Shown here piece by piece: positions 16,645-24,013 of a stretch of 64,000 bases of DNA (the first letter of the stretch is position 1; each line of letters opens with the position of its first letter). Made by a program: the position numbers and the translations under genes. The notes beneath the pieces are model-generated. The model worked only from the letters and a program-made list of their open reading frames with translations. It did no database searches and was not told the DNA's origin. Source of the stretch: Halocalculus aciditolerans (lineage in GTDB: Archaea > Halobacteriota > Halobacteria > Halobacteriales > Halobacteriaceae). Location of the stretch: the NCBI RefSeq assembly GCF_014647475.1, contig NZ_BMPG01000001.1, positions 1,054,001 to 1,118,000 of the forward strand. Reading direction: 5' to 3'.

Positions 16645-17106
16645 TTACTCGAGGACGCGGCCGTGTTCGTCGATTTCGCCGTTGACGATGCGGGTGGAGG
16701 AGATGATGTCGCCGTCCTCGGCTTTCACGTGCGGGACGACTTCGACGTCGAGGGGGTCGAGGCCGCGTTCTTCGCGGATTTCGTTGATGCGTTCCGCGCC
16801 GTCCTCGGTCTCCGGGGAGACGACGAGGACGTCGAAGCCCGGTTCGGTGGCGATACCGGTGGGTTCGGTGAGTTCACGGACGTCGAAGTCGCGGTCGTAG
16901 TCGGCGGCGAGCGGTTCGAGTTCGGCTTCGAGGTCGGTTTTCCGCTCGTCGAAGGAGCGGACCGGCCGGTCGGTGTGACGAGTTTTCGGGGCGAGGTCGT
17001 CGCTCGTCAGGCCGACGGTGACGTCGCCGAGTTCGAAGGCCCGCTCGAAGAGTGCGCGGTGGCCGTCGTGTATCGGGTCAAACGTCCCGCCGAGGGCGAC
17101 GTTCAT
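16645..17106 (-). CDS. coaD: Phosphopantetheine adenylyltransferase, archaeal type
   Basis: The 153-residue protein has the nucleotidyltransferase motif GGTFDPIHDGHRALF (HxGH as HDGH, residues 13-16) and the C-terminal IISSTRIVNGEI motif, corresponding to ISSTRI. The enzyme adenylates 4'-phosphopantetheine to dephospho-CoA. Archaeal members differ from bacterial CoaD but keep both motifs. Its gene ends 48 bases from the mini-TFB stop, convergent to it. A box reading ggctaaacg on the minus strand lies near 17,130. Confidence 0.92.
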   Translation of the reverse strand: MNVALGGTFDPIHDGHRALFERAFELGDVTVGLTSDDLAPKTRHTDRPVRSFDERKTDLEAELEPLAADYDRDFDVRELTEPTGIATEPGFDVLVVSPETEDGAERINEIREERGLDPLDVEVVPHVKAEDGDIISSTRIVNGEIDEHGRVLE

Positions 17107-17156
17107 ACGGCCGCGGAAGCGTCCCGCGCGTTTAGCCGTTGGGGTTCAGAATTAGA

Positions 17157-17633
17157 TTAATCTTCGTCGCGCGCGTCCTCGACTTCGATGCGCACGGGCT
17201 CTTCGTCGGCGGCTTCCTCGCTTCCGAGCTTCGAGTCGAGATTGAAGACGGTGTTCAGTTCGTCCTGGACGCGGCCGACGACGCCGCCGACGAGGTCGCT
17301 CGGCGGAATCGCCGTGTACTCGTAGGGGTTGTTCCCCGCGCCCTCGCTCTCGCGCTTCCGGCGGTCGACGGTGTCCTCGTCGGCGAGCTCCGCGAGCGCT
17401 TCCCGGACGGTGCTCGGGTAGAGGCCGGTGCCGTCCGCGACTTCCTCGCTCGTGCTCCACGGGTTCTGGCGGAGGTAGACGTAGATGCGAGCGCGCGTCT
17501 CGGTGTCGAGGAGCCAGGAGAGGATGTCGACGACGCCCTCGTCGAAACCGGCGACGGCGCGCTCCTTGCCTTCGTCGATGCGCCCTCTGGAGGACCGTCC
17601 CTCTTCCGGCGCGTCAGATGAATCCTCAGGCAT
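17157..17633 (-). CDS. Winged-helix transcription regulator
   Basis: The ATG at 17633 (MPEDSSDAPEEGRSS) gives 158 residues. After an acidic N-terminus there is a winged helix at about 35-105: DILSWLLDTETRARIYVYLR, WSTSEEVADGTGLYPSTVRE and ALAELADEDTVDRRKRES. The C-terminal part (LVGGVVGRVQDELNTVFNLD) is helical and may mediate dimer formation; the tail is acidic. It resembles conserved haloarchaeal regulators with no assigned target. A TATA-like box lies upstream. Confidence 0.82.
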   Translation of the reverse strand: MPEDSSDAPEEGRSSRGRIDEGKERAVAGFDEGVVDILSWLLDTETRARIYVYLRQNPWSTSEEVADGTGLYPSTVREALAELADEDTVDRRKRESEGAGNNPYEYTAIPPSDLVGGVVGRVQDELNTVFNLDSKLGSEEAADEEPVRIEVEDARDED

Positions 17634-17667
17634 AAGTCGTCTCTGGAGGAACAAAAGCACCGCTCGG

Positions 17668-17677
17668 GATAAAAACC
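17668..17677 (-). promoter_or_regulatory. TATA-like box for the winged-helix regulator
   Basis: On the minus strand this reads ggtttttatc, 35-44 bases before the ATG at 17633, giving a leader of perhaps 10 bases. Confidence 0.5.
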
Positions 17678-17683
17678 CTTGGT

Positions 17684-18763
17684 TCAGAGCGTGAGCGACT
17701 GGTAGAGCGCTTCAGGCCCGGATTCTTCACAGAGGCGTCGCTGGCGTTCCGCGCCGCTCTCCCGGTCGAGGACGTCGCGGAGACCCGTGACGCCGAGCCG
17801 GTCGCACTCGCGCTCGACGGCCTCGGGGAGGGAGATCGTTCCGCTGCAGTCCCTGTCGATGAAGGAGGCGTCGTGGCCGTAGCGGGCGGCCCGCCACTTG
17901 TTCTCGTCGAGGAGTTCGCGGCGGTGGCGGTAGCCGTCCTCGCCGTCCGCGTACCGCTCGGCGAGGTCGATGACGAGCGCGTGCGCGTACTCGACGAACG
18001 CGTCGACGACCGCCGGGTCAGACTGGCCGTCCGGCGTTCGTACTTCCACCGTCCCGTGTCCGGAGTGCGGGCGGACGTCCCACCAGAGCTCGCCCCTGTC
18101 CTCGACGGAGCCGTCCTCCACCATCAGCCGCTCGAACTCCGCGAACTCCGCGTAGGAGTCCCACGTCGTCGGCATCCCCGTGTTCGGGAGGTTCTCGAAG
18201 ACGACGGCGCGAGCGGACGCGAGCCCCGTGTCGTAGCCGTTCCAGAACGGCGAGTTCGCGGAGAGCGCGAGCATAACCGGAAGGTACCAGCGGAGCTCGT
18301 TCGCCACCCACGCCGCCGCGTCCGGGTCGTCGACGCCGACGTGCACGTGCAGGCCCGCGGTCGTGTTCCTGTGCTGCGGATACTGGATGCGGTCGAGCTG
18401 CGAGCGGTACCGCGATTTCTCGGCGTGTTCGAGCGTCCGCCACTCCGCCGCCGGGTGGAGGCCCGCCGCGGCGATGCCGAACCCGTGCTCGCCCGCGTAC
18501 TCGACGAGCGCGTCACGGACGTCGCGCACGGTCGCCGCCGCCTCCGCGGGGTCCTCAATGAGCGGCGTTTGCGTCTCCAACACCGTCTTGAAGAGCTCGT
18601 GGTCCACGCGCCCTTCGAGTATCCCCGACGGGTCGTTGCCGTAGACGAGCGTGTCGCTCCCCGACACCGGTCGGCCCGCGTCGTCGACGACGTAGAACTC
18701 TTCTTCCACGCCGAGCGTCCCGAGTCGGTCGAACGCGTCCGGCGAACCCAGTCCCGACACCAT
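17684..18763 (-). CDS. gshA: Glutamate-cysteine ligase, haloarchaeal GshA type
   Basis: The ATG at 18763 gives 359 residues. The carboxylate-amine ligase (GCS2) pattern starts [20 protein letters not shown] and includes [28 protein letters not shown] and [19 protein letters not shown]. The C-terminal part includes [15 protein letters not shown] and [10 protein letters not shown]. The enzyme joins glutamate and cysteine to gamma-glutamylcysteine, the main thiol of haloarchaea, which lack glutathione. A much longer in-frame extension exists but is Arg-rich and overlaps flpA, so it was not used. Confidence 0.92.
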   Translation of the reverse strand: MVSGLGSPDAFDRLGTLGVEEEFYVVDDAGRPVSGSDTLVYGNDPSGILEGRVDHELFKTVLETQTPLIEDPAEAAATVRDVRDALVEYAGEHGFGIAAAGLHPAAEWRTLEHAEKSRYRSQLDRIQYPQHRNTTAGLHVHVGVDDPDAAAWVANELRWYLPVMLALSANSPFWNGYDTGLASARAVVFENLPNTGMPTTWDSYAEFAEFERLMVEDGSVEDRGELWWDVRPHSGHGTVEVRTPDGQSDPAVVDAFVEYAHALVIDLAERYADGEDGYRHRRELLDENKWRAARYGHDASFIDRDCSGTISLPEAVERECDRLGVTGLRDVLDRESGAERQRRLCEESGPEALYQSLTL

Positions 18764-18787
18764 CTGCCCGTGATTTCCCCGGCGCGA

Positions 18788-18797
18788 GGTAAATAGT
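18788..18797 (-). promoter_or_regulatory. TATA-like box for gshA
   Basis: On the minus strand this reads actatttacc, 25-34 bases before the gshA ATG. Confidence 0.5.
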
Positions 18798-18831
18798 TCC
18801 GGAAGCCGGCGCGCCCTGCTCTCGCCGCGCC

Positions 18832-19467
18832 CTACTTCGGTCGCGCGACGACGCCGAGGTGGTCGTCGTGGAACGGCTCCAACCGCTCGGCGTCGAGTAT
18901 CTCGTAGGCCGCTTCGAGGTCGGTTCGGAAGTCCGCGAAGACCGCTTCGGGGTCGGCGGTGACGTCCTCGCTCCGCGCTTTCACGACCGCGACGAGCCGA
19001 CCGTCGTCCGCGAGGAACTCCGCGTTCTCCACCGCGACGCGCGCCTGTCCGCGGGTCGCCACGTCCTGCACGACGGCGTCCACGTCGGCTTCGACGACGT
19101 GCGCGTACGTCTCCGGCTTCCGCGCGTCCTTCAGCAGCGGGAAGAGGTTTCCCCTCCCCTCCGCGACGTCGACGAGGTCGCGCGCGGACCGCGGCGCGAA
19201 CTCCACCGCGTAGGTGGGGCCCGCGAAGTCCGCGACGTGACTCGCCGTCGTCCCGTTCGCCGCGCCGAGGTAGAGCACCGCGTCGCCGCCCGCGAGCCCG
19301 GTGTCCATCCCGGCTTCGAGCATCGCACCGAGCTTCGACCGATGCGGGTTCCACGCCCGCCATCCGCCGCGTACGGGTTCGCCGTACACCGGCTCGCCTT
19401 CCGTCGCGAGGTGTTCCTCGCCGTCGAACGAGCGGCGCTCGACGCCCGCCGGAAGGTGGTCAGTCAT
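18832..19467 (-). CDS. flpA: Fibrillarin-like rRNA/tRNA 2'-O-methyltransferase
   Basis: The 211-residue protein starts with the archaeal fibrillarin opening ([20 protein letters not shown] around residues 28-48) and contains the SAM-binding region [20 protein letters not shown] and the conserved strand [14 protein letters not shown]. It is the catalytic subunit of box C/D RNPs, methylating the 2'-OH of ribose guided by sRNAs. The gene overlaps the 3' end of the nop5 gene by 8 bases, so the two RNP subunits are translationally coupled. L7Ae, the third subunit, is encoded at 36,105. Confidence 0.95.
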   Translation of the reverse strand: MTDHLPAGVERRSFDGEEHLATEGEPVYGEPVRGGWRAWNPHRSKLGAMLEAGMDTGLAGGDAVLYLGAANGTTASHVADFAGPTYAVEFAPRSARDLVDVAEGRGNLFPLLKDARKPETYAHVVEADVDAVVQDVATRGQARVAVENAEFLADDGRLVAVVKARSEDVTADPEAVFADFRTDLEAAYEILDAERLEPFHDDHLGVVARPK

Positions 19468-20326
19468 CGCTCTCGCCTCCGTCGCCCGCGTCGGCGCGAG
19501 CGCGAATCGCCGCGATGCGCTCGTCCAGCTCGGCTTCCAGCTCGGGCCGCCGGTCGCCCGAGTAGTGGTCGATGCGCGCCGCGATGGTGAGCTTCCCGGC
19601 GAGCGCGCGCGCCGCCGACCCGCGGTCTTCCTGCCGCGTGCCGCGGACGTACTCGTGCGTGAAGATGACGCCGTGCTTCGGCGACGGCGCGTGCCCGCGG
19701 AGGTGTGCGAACAGCGCGTCCTCCGCGCCGAGCACCTGCACCGTCCCCGACGGCATCTTCGCGAGGGCTTCGAGCCCGCCCGCGAGCTCCACGAGGCGCG
19801 CGGCGAGCACCGGCCCCGCGAGCGCCGCGAGGTTCGGCGCGACCGCCGGCGCTTGCCGTTCGATGAACGCCCGCGTCGCCTCGCGCTCCTCGGCGAGGTC
19901 GACGACGCGCTCCGCCAGCGAGACCACGCGCTCCTCGACCGGCGTCGCGGTCTCCCGGCCCGCGACCGACCGCGCGTACTCGACGCCCGACCCCGACCCC
20001 TCGAAGAGCGACCCCGCCCACTCCGCGTGGCGCTCTGCGAGCTCGTTCACCTCACTCGCCAGGTCGTCCACCGTCCGAATCGCGTGCACGAGCTGGCGGT
20101 CGTCCGCGCGCTCGCGCTCCCGAACCGCCTCCCGCGTCGCCGCCACCGTCGCCTCGTGCAGCCACTCGTAGTAGTCGTCCTCTGAATCCACGACGCCCGC
20201 CTCGACGGCGCGCTCCGGCCACGCATCCGGCTCCGCCGCCGACCCGTTCCGTATCGCCTCACGCGCACCGTCCCCGCCCGGCTCGACCCCGGCGAACCAG
20301 CCCGCGTTCGCGGCTTCGTCAGTCAT
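19460..20326 (-). CDS. Nop5/Nop56-Nop58 family C/D RNP core protein
   Basis: The 288-residue protein has the Nop domain signature: APNLAALAGPVLAARLVELA, GGLEALAKMPSGTVQVLGAE and HGVIFTHEYVRGTRQEDRGS. A coiled-coil region precedes it (about 70-170). It bridges fibrillarin and L7Ae on box C/D guide RNA. The N-terminal region is shorter and more acidic than in eukaryotic homologues, as usual in haloarchaea. It is the first gene of the nop5-flpA pair. Confidence 0.93.
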   Translation of the reverse strand: MTDEAANAGWFAGVEPGGDGAREAIRNGSAAEPDAWPERAVEAGVVDSEDDYYEWLHEATVAATREAVRERERADDRQLVHAIRTVDDLASEVNELAERHAEWAGSLFEGSGSGVEYARSVAGRETATPVEERVVSLAERVVDLAEEREATRAFIERQAPAVAPNLAALAGPVLAARLVELAGGLEALAKMPSGTVQVLGAEDALFAHLRGHAPSPKHGVIFTHEYVRGTRQEDRGSAARALAGKLTIAARIDHYSGDRRPELEAELDERIAAIRARADAGDGGESDD

Positions 20327-20448
20327 TACTCCCGCCTAAACGCCGGCTTCGTATAGGCGTTCCCGAAGCGAGAGCCGCCGGACGCCGCGAGACACCGACC
20401 ACCGGACGCCGCCTTCCAATCGACGCCGACCGCTCACCGACTCCGACC

Positions 20449-20455
20449 GTTTATG
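20449..20455 (+). promoter_or_regulatory. TATA-like box for the DUF2391-like gene
   Basis: The sequence gtttatg lies 24-30 bases before the ATG at 20479. Confidence 0.5.
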
Positions 20456-20478
20456 CCGACCGCACGCCACGCACACGT

Positions 20479-21030
20479 ATGGACGACGAGGCACCGGACG
20501 TCGGCGACCTCCTCAACGAGCTCGAAGCCCTCGAAGACACCATCGACGACCCCGACGCCCGCGAGCAGGTCGCCGACGCCATCGAGACCGCCGTCGACCT
20601 CCAGCGAGACTCCCCCGTCTTCGGCCGCGTCATCCACGGCTTCGACCGCGCCGACCTCGCCGAAGCCACCCTCGGCAGCGTCCTCTTCTGCATCCCCATG
20701 GTCGTCGAATCCGGCACCGGGGACGCCGGCGCGTTCGTCGCCGCCCGCCCGCTCGCCTTCGCCGGCACGCTCGTCGCCACGCTCGCCCTCGTCTACGGCG
20801 TCCTCTACGTCGCCGACATCCAGGACGTCCGCGTCGCCGACCCCTTCTTCGGCGTCATTCCCCGCCGGCTCGTCGGCGTCATCGCCGCCAGTCTCCTCAC
20901 CACGGTCCTCGTCTTCGCCGGCTGGGGGCAACTCCCCGCGGATCCCGCCGTCGCCGCCGGCACTATCGCCGTCGCCTGGGGACCCACCGCGCTCGGTGCC
21001 GCGCTCGGTGACATCCTCCCCGGCAGTTAA
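20479..21030 (+). CDS. DUF2391-like membrane protein
   Basis: The 183-residue protein has an acidic cytoplasmic N-terminus with coiled-coil character (LLNELEALEDTIDDPDAREQ, 11-30) and then about four hydrophobic segments at 68-83, 92-112, 130-148 and 155-175. The loop VADIQDVRVADPFFGVIPRR is conserved-looking. It resembles the DUF2391 integral membrane family, recalled rather than searched. The function is unknown. No partner gene overlaps it. Confidence 0.75.
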   Translation: MDDEAPDVGDLLNELEALEDTIDDPDAREQVADAIETAVDLQRDSPVFGRVIHGFDRADLAEATLGSVLFCIPMVVESGTGDAGAFVAARPLAFAGTLVATLALVYGVLYVADIQDVRVADPFFGVIPRRLVGVIAASLLTTVLVFAGWGQLPADPAVAAGTIAVAWGPTALGAALGDILPGS

Positions 21031-21064
21031 CCACACCCGCACGCTAGCGCCGCCGAAGGACAAC

Positions 21065-21073
21065 GGTTAAACC
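21065..21073 (+). promoter_or_regulatory. TATA-like box for the zinc-finger/EF-1 beta operon
   Basis: The sequence ggttaaacc lies 24-32 bases before the ATG at 21097. Confidence 0.5.
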
Positions 21074-21096
21074 GCCTCCGTCGGCTACAGTGAAGT

Positions 21097-21270
21097 ATGA
21101 GTGAAGCGCGACAGGCACGCAAGTGCGTCTCCTGTGGCATCAACATCTCCGGCACGAACGCCGCCGCGTTCAAATGCCCGGACTGCGGCCAGCAGATCTA
21201 CCGCTGTGCCAAATGCCGCAAACAGAGTAACCTCTACGAATGCCCCGACTGCGGGTTCCGGGGGCCGTAA
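21097..21270 (+). CDS. Four-CxxC zinc-finger micro-protein (HVO_2753 type)
   Basis: This 57-residue protein has four CxxC knuckles (CVSCGIN, CPDCGQQ, CAKCRKQ, CPDCGFR), two potential zinc sites. It matches the small haloarchaeal zinc-finger protein known in Haloferax as HVO_2753, in sequence and in its position just before the EF-1 beta gene. The Haloferax protein has been studied as a zinc-binding micro-protein affecting swarming and biofilm; whether that holds here is inference. The EF-1 beta ATG follows its stop by 2 bases. Confidence 0.9.
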   Translation: MSEARQARKCVSCGINISGTNAAAFKCPDCGQQIYRCAKCRKQSNLYECPDCGFRGP

Positions 21271-21272
21271 CG

Positions 21273-21539
21273 ATGGGGAAGGTCGCCGCCCGCATCAAGG
21301 TCATGCCGCAGAGCCCCGACGTCGACCTCGACGACCTCACCGAGCGCCTCGAATCCGCGCTCCCCGAAGGTGCCAAAATCTCCCGCACCGACCGCGAGGA
21401 CGTCGCGTTCGGCCTCGTCGCCCTCTTCCCGACCGTCATCATCCCCGACGAAGCCGGCGGCACCGAAGCCGTCGAAGAGGCCTTCGGCGGCGTCGACGGC
21501 GTCGAATCCGTCGACGTCGACGAAGTCGGTCGGATCTAA
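21273..21539 (+). CDS. ef1b: Translation elongation factor 1 beta (aEF-1B)
   Basis: The ATG at 21273 gives 88 residues ([20 protein letters not shown]), the length usual for archaeal EF-1 beta. The GEF fold is seen as [20 protein letters not shown] and [20 protein letters not shown]. It exchanges GDP for GTP on EF-1 alpha. It lies 2 bases after the zinc-finger gene. Directly after its stop is the four-hairpin element at 21541-21730. Confidence 0.93.
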   Translation: MGKVAARIKVMPQSPDVDLDDLTERLESALPEGAKISRTDREDVAFGLVALFPTVIIPDEAGGTEAVEEAFGGVDGVESVDVDEVGRI

Positions 21540-21540
21540 A

Positions 21541-21730
21541 AACCCACTTTTTTATTGCGAGCATAGCGCTTCGCGCTATGCTCGATAAAAACCTGGACTA
21601 AAAGCCTCCTCGTTCCAGCCGCGCGGCTCCGCCGCGCGTTAGTCACTCGTCGGCCTCGCCTACGGCGAGTGAATCGCGCACCTCGGGCTCTAACGAGCCA
21701 CTCGGTGCGCGAACGCTCGCAGAGTGCTCG
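21541..21730 (+). ncRNA. Four-hairpin structured element, copy A (3' of EF-1 beta)
   Basis: The element starts one base after the EF-1 beta stop. It opens aacccacttttttattgcga, then hairpin 1 (cgagcatagcgc, loop ttc or gaa depending on strand, gcgctatgctcg; 12 pairs) and cgataaaaacctgg. A conserved aaaagcctcctc follows, then hairpin 2 (cgcgcggctccgccgcgcg), hairpin 3 (cactcgtcgg...ggcgagtg) and hairpin 4 (outer cgcgcacc/ggtgcgcg, inner ggctc/gagcc). Copy B at 45580-45754 keeps all flanks but has different stem bases that still pair. It may be a terminator or a structured 3' UTR; calling it RNA is inference. Confidence 0.65.
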
Positions 21731-21849
21731 TGTCCCCTTCTGGAAGCAAGTCCGGTGGGAATCTCTACGCCCGGTAACCGTCTCAGCCGATGCTCAACGA
21801 CGTTCGTTCAGTCGCTCGCTCGCACTTTCACGGGAGGGTGAGTCCGCGT
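21731..21849. other. Gap between element A and cdd
   Basis: No gene is seen. The sequence around 21,790-21,830 has GAGCG-type repeats on the minus strand (cgttcgttcagtcgctcgct). It follows the cdd stop in the sense direction of cdd. Confidence 0.3.
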
Positions 21850-22293
21850 CTACCAGGTGCGGGTGGGGAGGAGGTCGACGGCGCGGACTTTCACGAGGTC
21901 GCCGTCGCGGGGGACGATGGTCTCGATGTCGCGGCCGTAGTCGGCGGTGAGTTCGCGGCAGGCTCCGCAGGGCGGGACGACTTCGGGGTCGCCGCTCTCG
22001 GTGGTGTCTTCGTGGCGGACGGCGACGATGGCGTCGAAGGCGCGTGCGCCGTCGCCGAGCGCGCTGCCGAGGGCGATGGGTTCGGCGCAGAGGCTCGTCC
22101 GCCGGACGTTCGAGGGGACGTTGACGCCGGTGTAGACGTCGCCGTCGGTCGTTCTGAGGGCCGCGCCGACGGCGTGCGACCCGCCGAATCCGTCCGGGTC
22201 GAAGGCGCGGCGCGTCGCGTCGGCGGCGCGTTCGACGAGGCGTTCGTCCGCGTCGTCGAGCGGGAACGTGGGCGCAGTGAGTGGGGCTGTCAC
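21850..22293 (-). CDS. cdd: Cytidine deaminase-like enzyme
   Basis: The 147-residue protein has the cytidine/deoxycytidylate deaminase zinc motifs: LCAEPIAL with the catalytic Glu, and PPCGACREL with two zinc-binding Cys. The substrate-binding N-terminal part includes HAVGAALRTTDGDVYTGVNV. The family hydrolyses cytidine to uridine and feeds pyrimidine salvage. The length is typical of the homotetrameric form. Substrate preference (cytidine or related nucleosides) cannot be read directly. Confidence 0.9.
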   Translation of the reverse strand: MTAPLTAPTFPLDDADERLVERAADATRRAFDPDGFGGSHAVGAALRTTDGDVYTGVNVPSNVRRTSLCAEPIALGSALGDGARAFDAIVAVRHEDTTESGDPEVVPPCGACRELTADYGRDIETIVPRDGDLVKVRAVDLLPTRTW

Positions 22294-22341
22294 GCGGCGT
22301 GGAGAGGCAGGGGACAGGTATGGCTCTTCCGCCGCGCGCGG

Positions 22342-22899
22342 TCAGTCGGGGAGCCGGAGCGTGAACCCCCAATCGGCGTTCCCGAGGTAGGTGTTCGCGC
22401 GCCAGCGGTACGTGCCGGCGGGGAGGCAGTCGGTCGCATCGTGGGGAGCGAGGAGGGCGTAGCGGCCGGTGAGCGTCGACCCGGGAGCGAGGTCGCGCAC
22501 CACGGATTCGCCGGGGATTCGGACGTGGCCGGTGGCGCGCGCGCACCGGCCGGCGTTGTCTGGGGCGTACTCGCTCGCGCGGCCGCCGGGGGCGAGCACG
22601 GCGTTCGCGCCGTTCGGACCGCGCTGGGCGTCGAGCGCCGACCAGGGGGCCGCGCCGCCGAACCGATAGGACTGCGTCTCCGCGGTGTCGTTCGTGACCG
22701 CAACCGTCACCACGACCGGTCGTCGGTTCCCGCCGGCGGTCACGGCGACGTCGACGGCCGCACGCAGCGCGTCGGGCACTGGATCGGACGTGACCGTCGG
22801 GCCGCCGCGCTCGGTCTCGACACCGAGCGCGCCGAGCGGCCCGCTACAGCCGGCGGAGAGCGACAGCCCGAGCGCCGCGAGCACTGACCGGCGATGCAT
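22342..22899 (-). CDS. Secreted lipoprotein, paralogue of the 44.8 kb lipoprotein
   Basis: The 185-residue protein starts MHRRSVLAALGLSLSAGCSG, a signal with RR near the start and a lipobox ending in Cys18. The mature part has a beta-rich look: VVVTVAVTNDTAETQSYRFG, then GGAAPWSALDAQ, LAPGSTLTGRYALLAP, DCLPAGTYRWRANTYLGN and WGFTLRLPD. The layout matches the protein encoded at 44847-45563, including the PG, Cys-Pro-x-Gly-x-Tyr and GFTL blocks. The fold is probably an immunoglobulin-like or similar beta-sandwich on the outer membrane surface. The function is unknown. Confidence 0.8.
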   Translation of the reverse strand: MHRRSVLAALGLSLSAGCSGPLGALGVETERGGPTVTSDPVPDALRAAVDVAVTAGGNRRPVVVTVAVTNDTAETQSYRFGGAAPWSALDAQRGPNGANAVLAPGGRASEYAPDNAGRCARATGHVRIPGESVVRDLAPGSTLTGRYALLAPHDATDCLPAGTYRWRANTYLGNADWGFTLRLPD

Positions 22900-22997
22900 A
22901 CGCGGCGCTACGCACGACCGGCCTATACCCGTAGCGCGGACGCAAGCGACTGTTTGAGTCGATGCGAAAAAGCGAGGGCGACGGCAGCGTCCGCGGG

Positions 22998-23687
22998 TCA
23001 GTCGAGGTCCGCGTCGAGTTCGTCGTGGAGGTCGGCGACGCGGCCGTGGCCGTGTTCGACGAGGCCGCCGTGGTAGGCGAGCGTCGTCTCCGGGTCTCGG
23101 TCGGCGAGCGCCCGGACGGAGTCGATGGCCTGCGACAACTTCGGGGTGAAGTGCTCTTTGGGGCCGCGGAGGCCGGTGTCGTCCGCCGTGAGGGCGTCGC
23201 CGGCGAGGAGAACGTCGCGCTCCGGGAGGTGAAGGGAAACGTGGCCGGGGGTGTGGCCGGGCGTGGCGACGACGTCGAGCGGGCCGGCGGCGGTGCGGAA
23301 CGTCTCGCCCCCGGCGAGTTCGACGTCCACGGGGACGGCGGGATACCGGTCGCCCTGGCCCTTGATGGGGGCTTCGCGGCCGTCGATAGCGGGCGCGTCG
23401 TCGCGGTGCGCGAACACGGTGACGTCCGGCACGCGGTCGACGAGCGGGGCGAGACCGCCGACGTGGTCGCCGTCCTGGTGCGTGAGGAGGACGAACTCGA
23501 CGTCCGCGAGGCCGAACCCGTGACCGTCGAGGTTCGCTTCGAGCTGGTCGAGCGTGTGACCGAAGCCCGCGTCGACGAGGAGGAGACCGCCGTCTTCGAG
23601 TTCCACCGCGCTCGGGTGGAACACGCGCTCGCCGTCGTCGGTCTCCAGCGTAACAGGCAAATCGTAGACGCCCTCGGTGAACTCCAT
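22998..23687 (-). CDS. MBL-fold metallo-hydrolase
   Basis: The ATG at 23687 (MEFTEGVYDLPVTLETDDGE) gives 229 residues; a longer frame covers the promoter. The metallo-beta-lactamase motif is LLTHQDGDHVGGL (HxxxDH form), followed by ATPGHTPGHVSLHL, DVLLAGDAL and LAYHGG as later metal ligands. It is a zinc- or iron-dependent hydrolase of unknown substrate. It resembles the glyoxalase-II/lactonase side of the family, without certainty. Confidence 0.9.
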   Translation of the reverse strand: MEFTEGVYDLPVTLETDDGERVFHPSAVELEDGGLLLVDAGFGHTLDQLEANLDGHGFGLADVEFVLLTHQDGDHVGGLAPLVDRVPDVTVFAHRDDAPAIDGREAPIKGQGDRYPAVPVDVELAGGETFRTAAGPLDVVATPGHTPGHVSLHLPERDVLLAGDALTADDTGLRGPKEHFTPKLSQAIDSVRALADRDPETTLAYHGGLVEHGHGRVADLHDELDADLD

Positions 23688-24013
23688 ACCCGATGGGTCG
23701 GCCGCCGCAAGCAAAAACGTGTAGGTGGCGGTAGCCGGCCGTCGGAGCGCGACGCGCACATAGCTCGTGGGTCGCTCACTCCTCGCGACGCGCGACTCAC
23801 GGCTCCCGCTGGTCGCCGTTCGTTCCGCGGTTCTCACTCGCGCCTTCGGCGCTCGTTTCGACCGTGCTCGCGTGTCGCTCCTTCCAGTCGCTCCGCTCGC
23901 TTTTCGAGGTTCTCGCTCTGCTCGCTCCGAATCTCGTCTACTCGCGGGTCGTCCCTCCCCGCTCGTTATTCCGCGGTTCTCACTCGCGCCTTCGGCGCTC
24001 GTTTCGAACCGCG
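23688..24013. repeat. GAGCG-rich palindromic tract with a 39-bp direct repeat
   Basis: There is no gene in the 326 bases between the MBL gene and the metB stop. A perfect 39-base direct repeat stands at 23823-23861 and 23969-24007 (starting ttccgcggttctcactcgcg). Each copy ends in a hairpin of type cgccttcggcgc. The second copy is directly after the metB stop. The tract contains many short GAGCG/CGCTC units, like those at 1-140. It looks like repeat expansion rather than a coding relic. Confidence 0.7.

Noticed and set aside
18764-19363. An upstream extension of gshA
   Set aside because: The added 200 residues are Arg/Gly-rich and overlap flpA; the family start and TATA spacing favour 18763.
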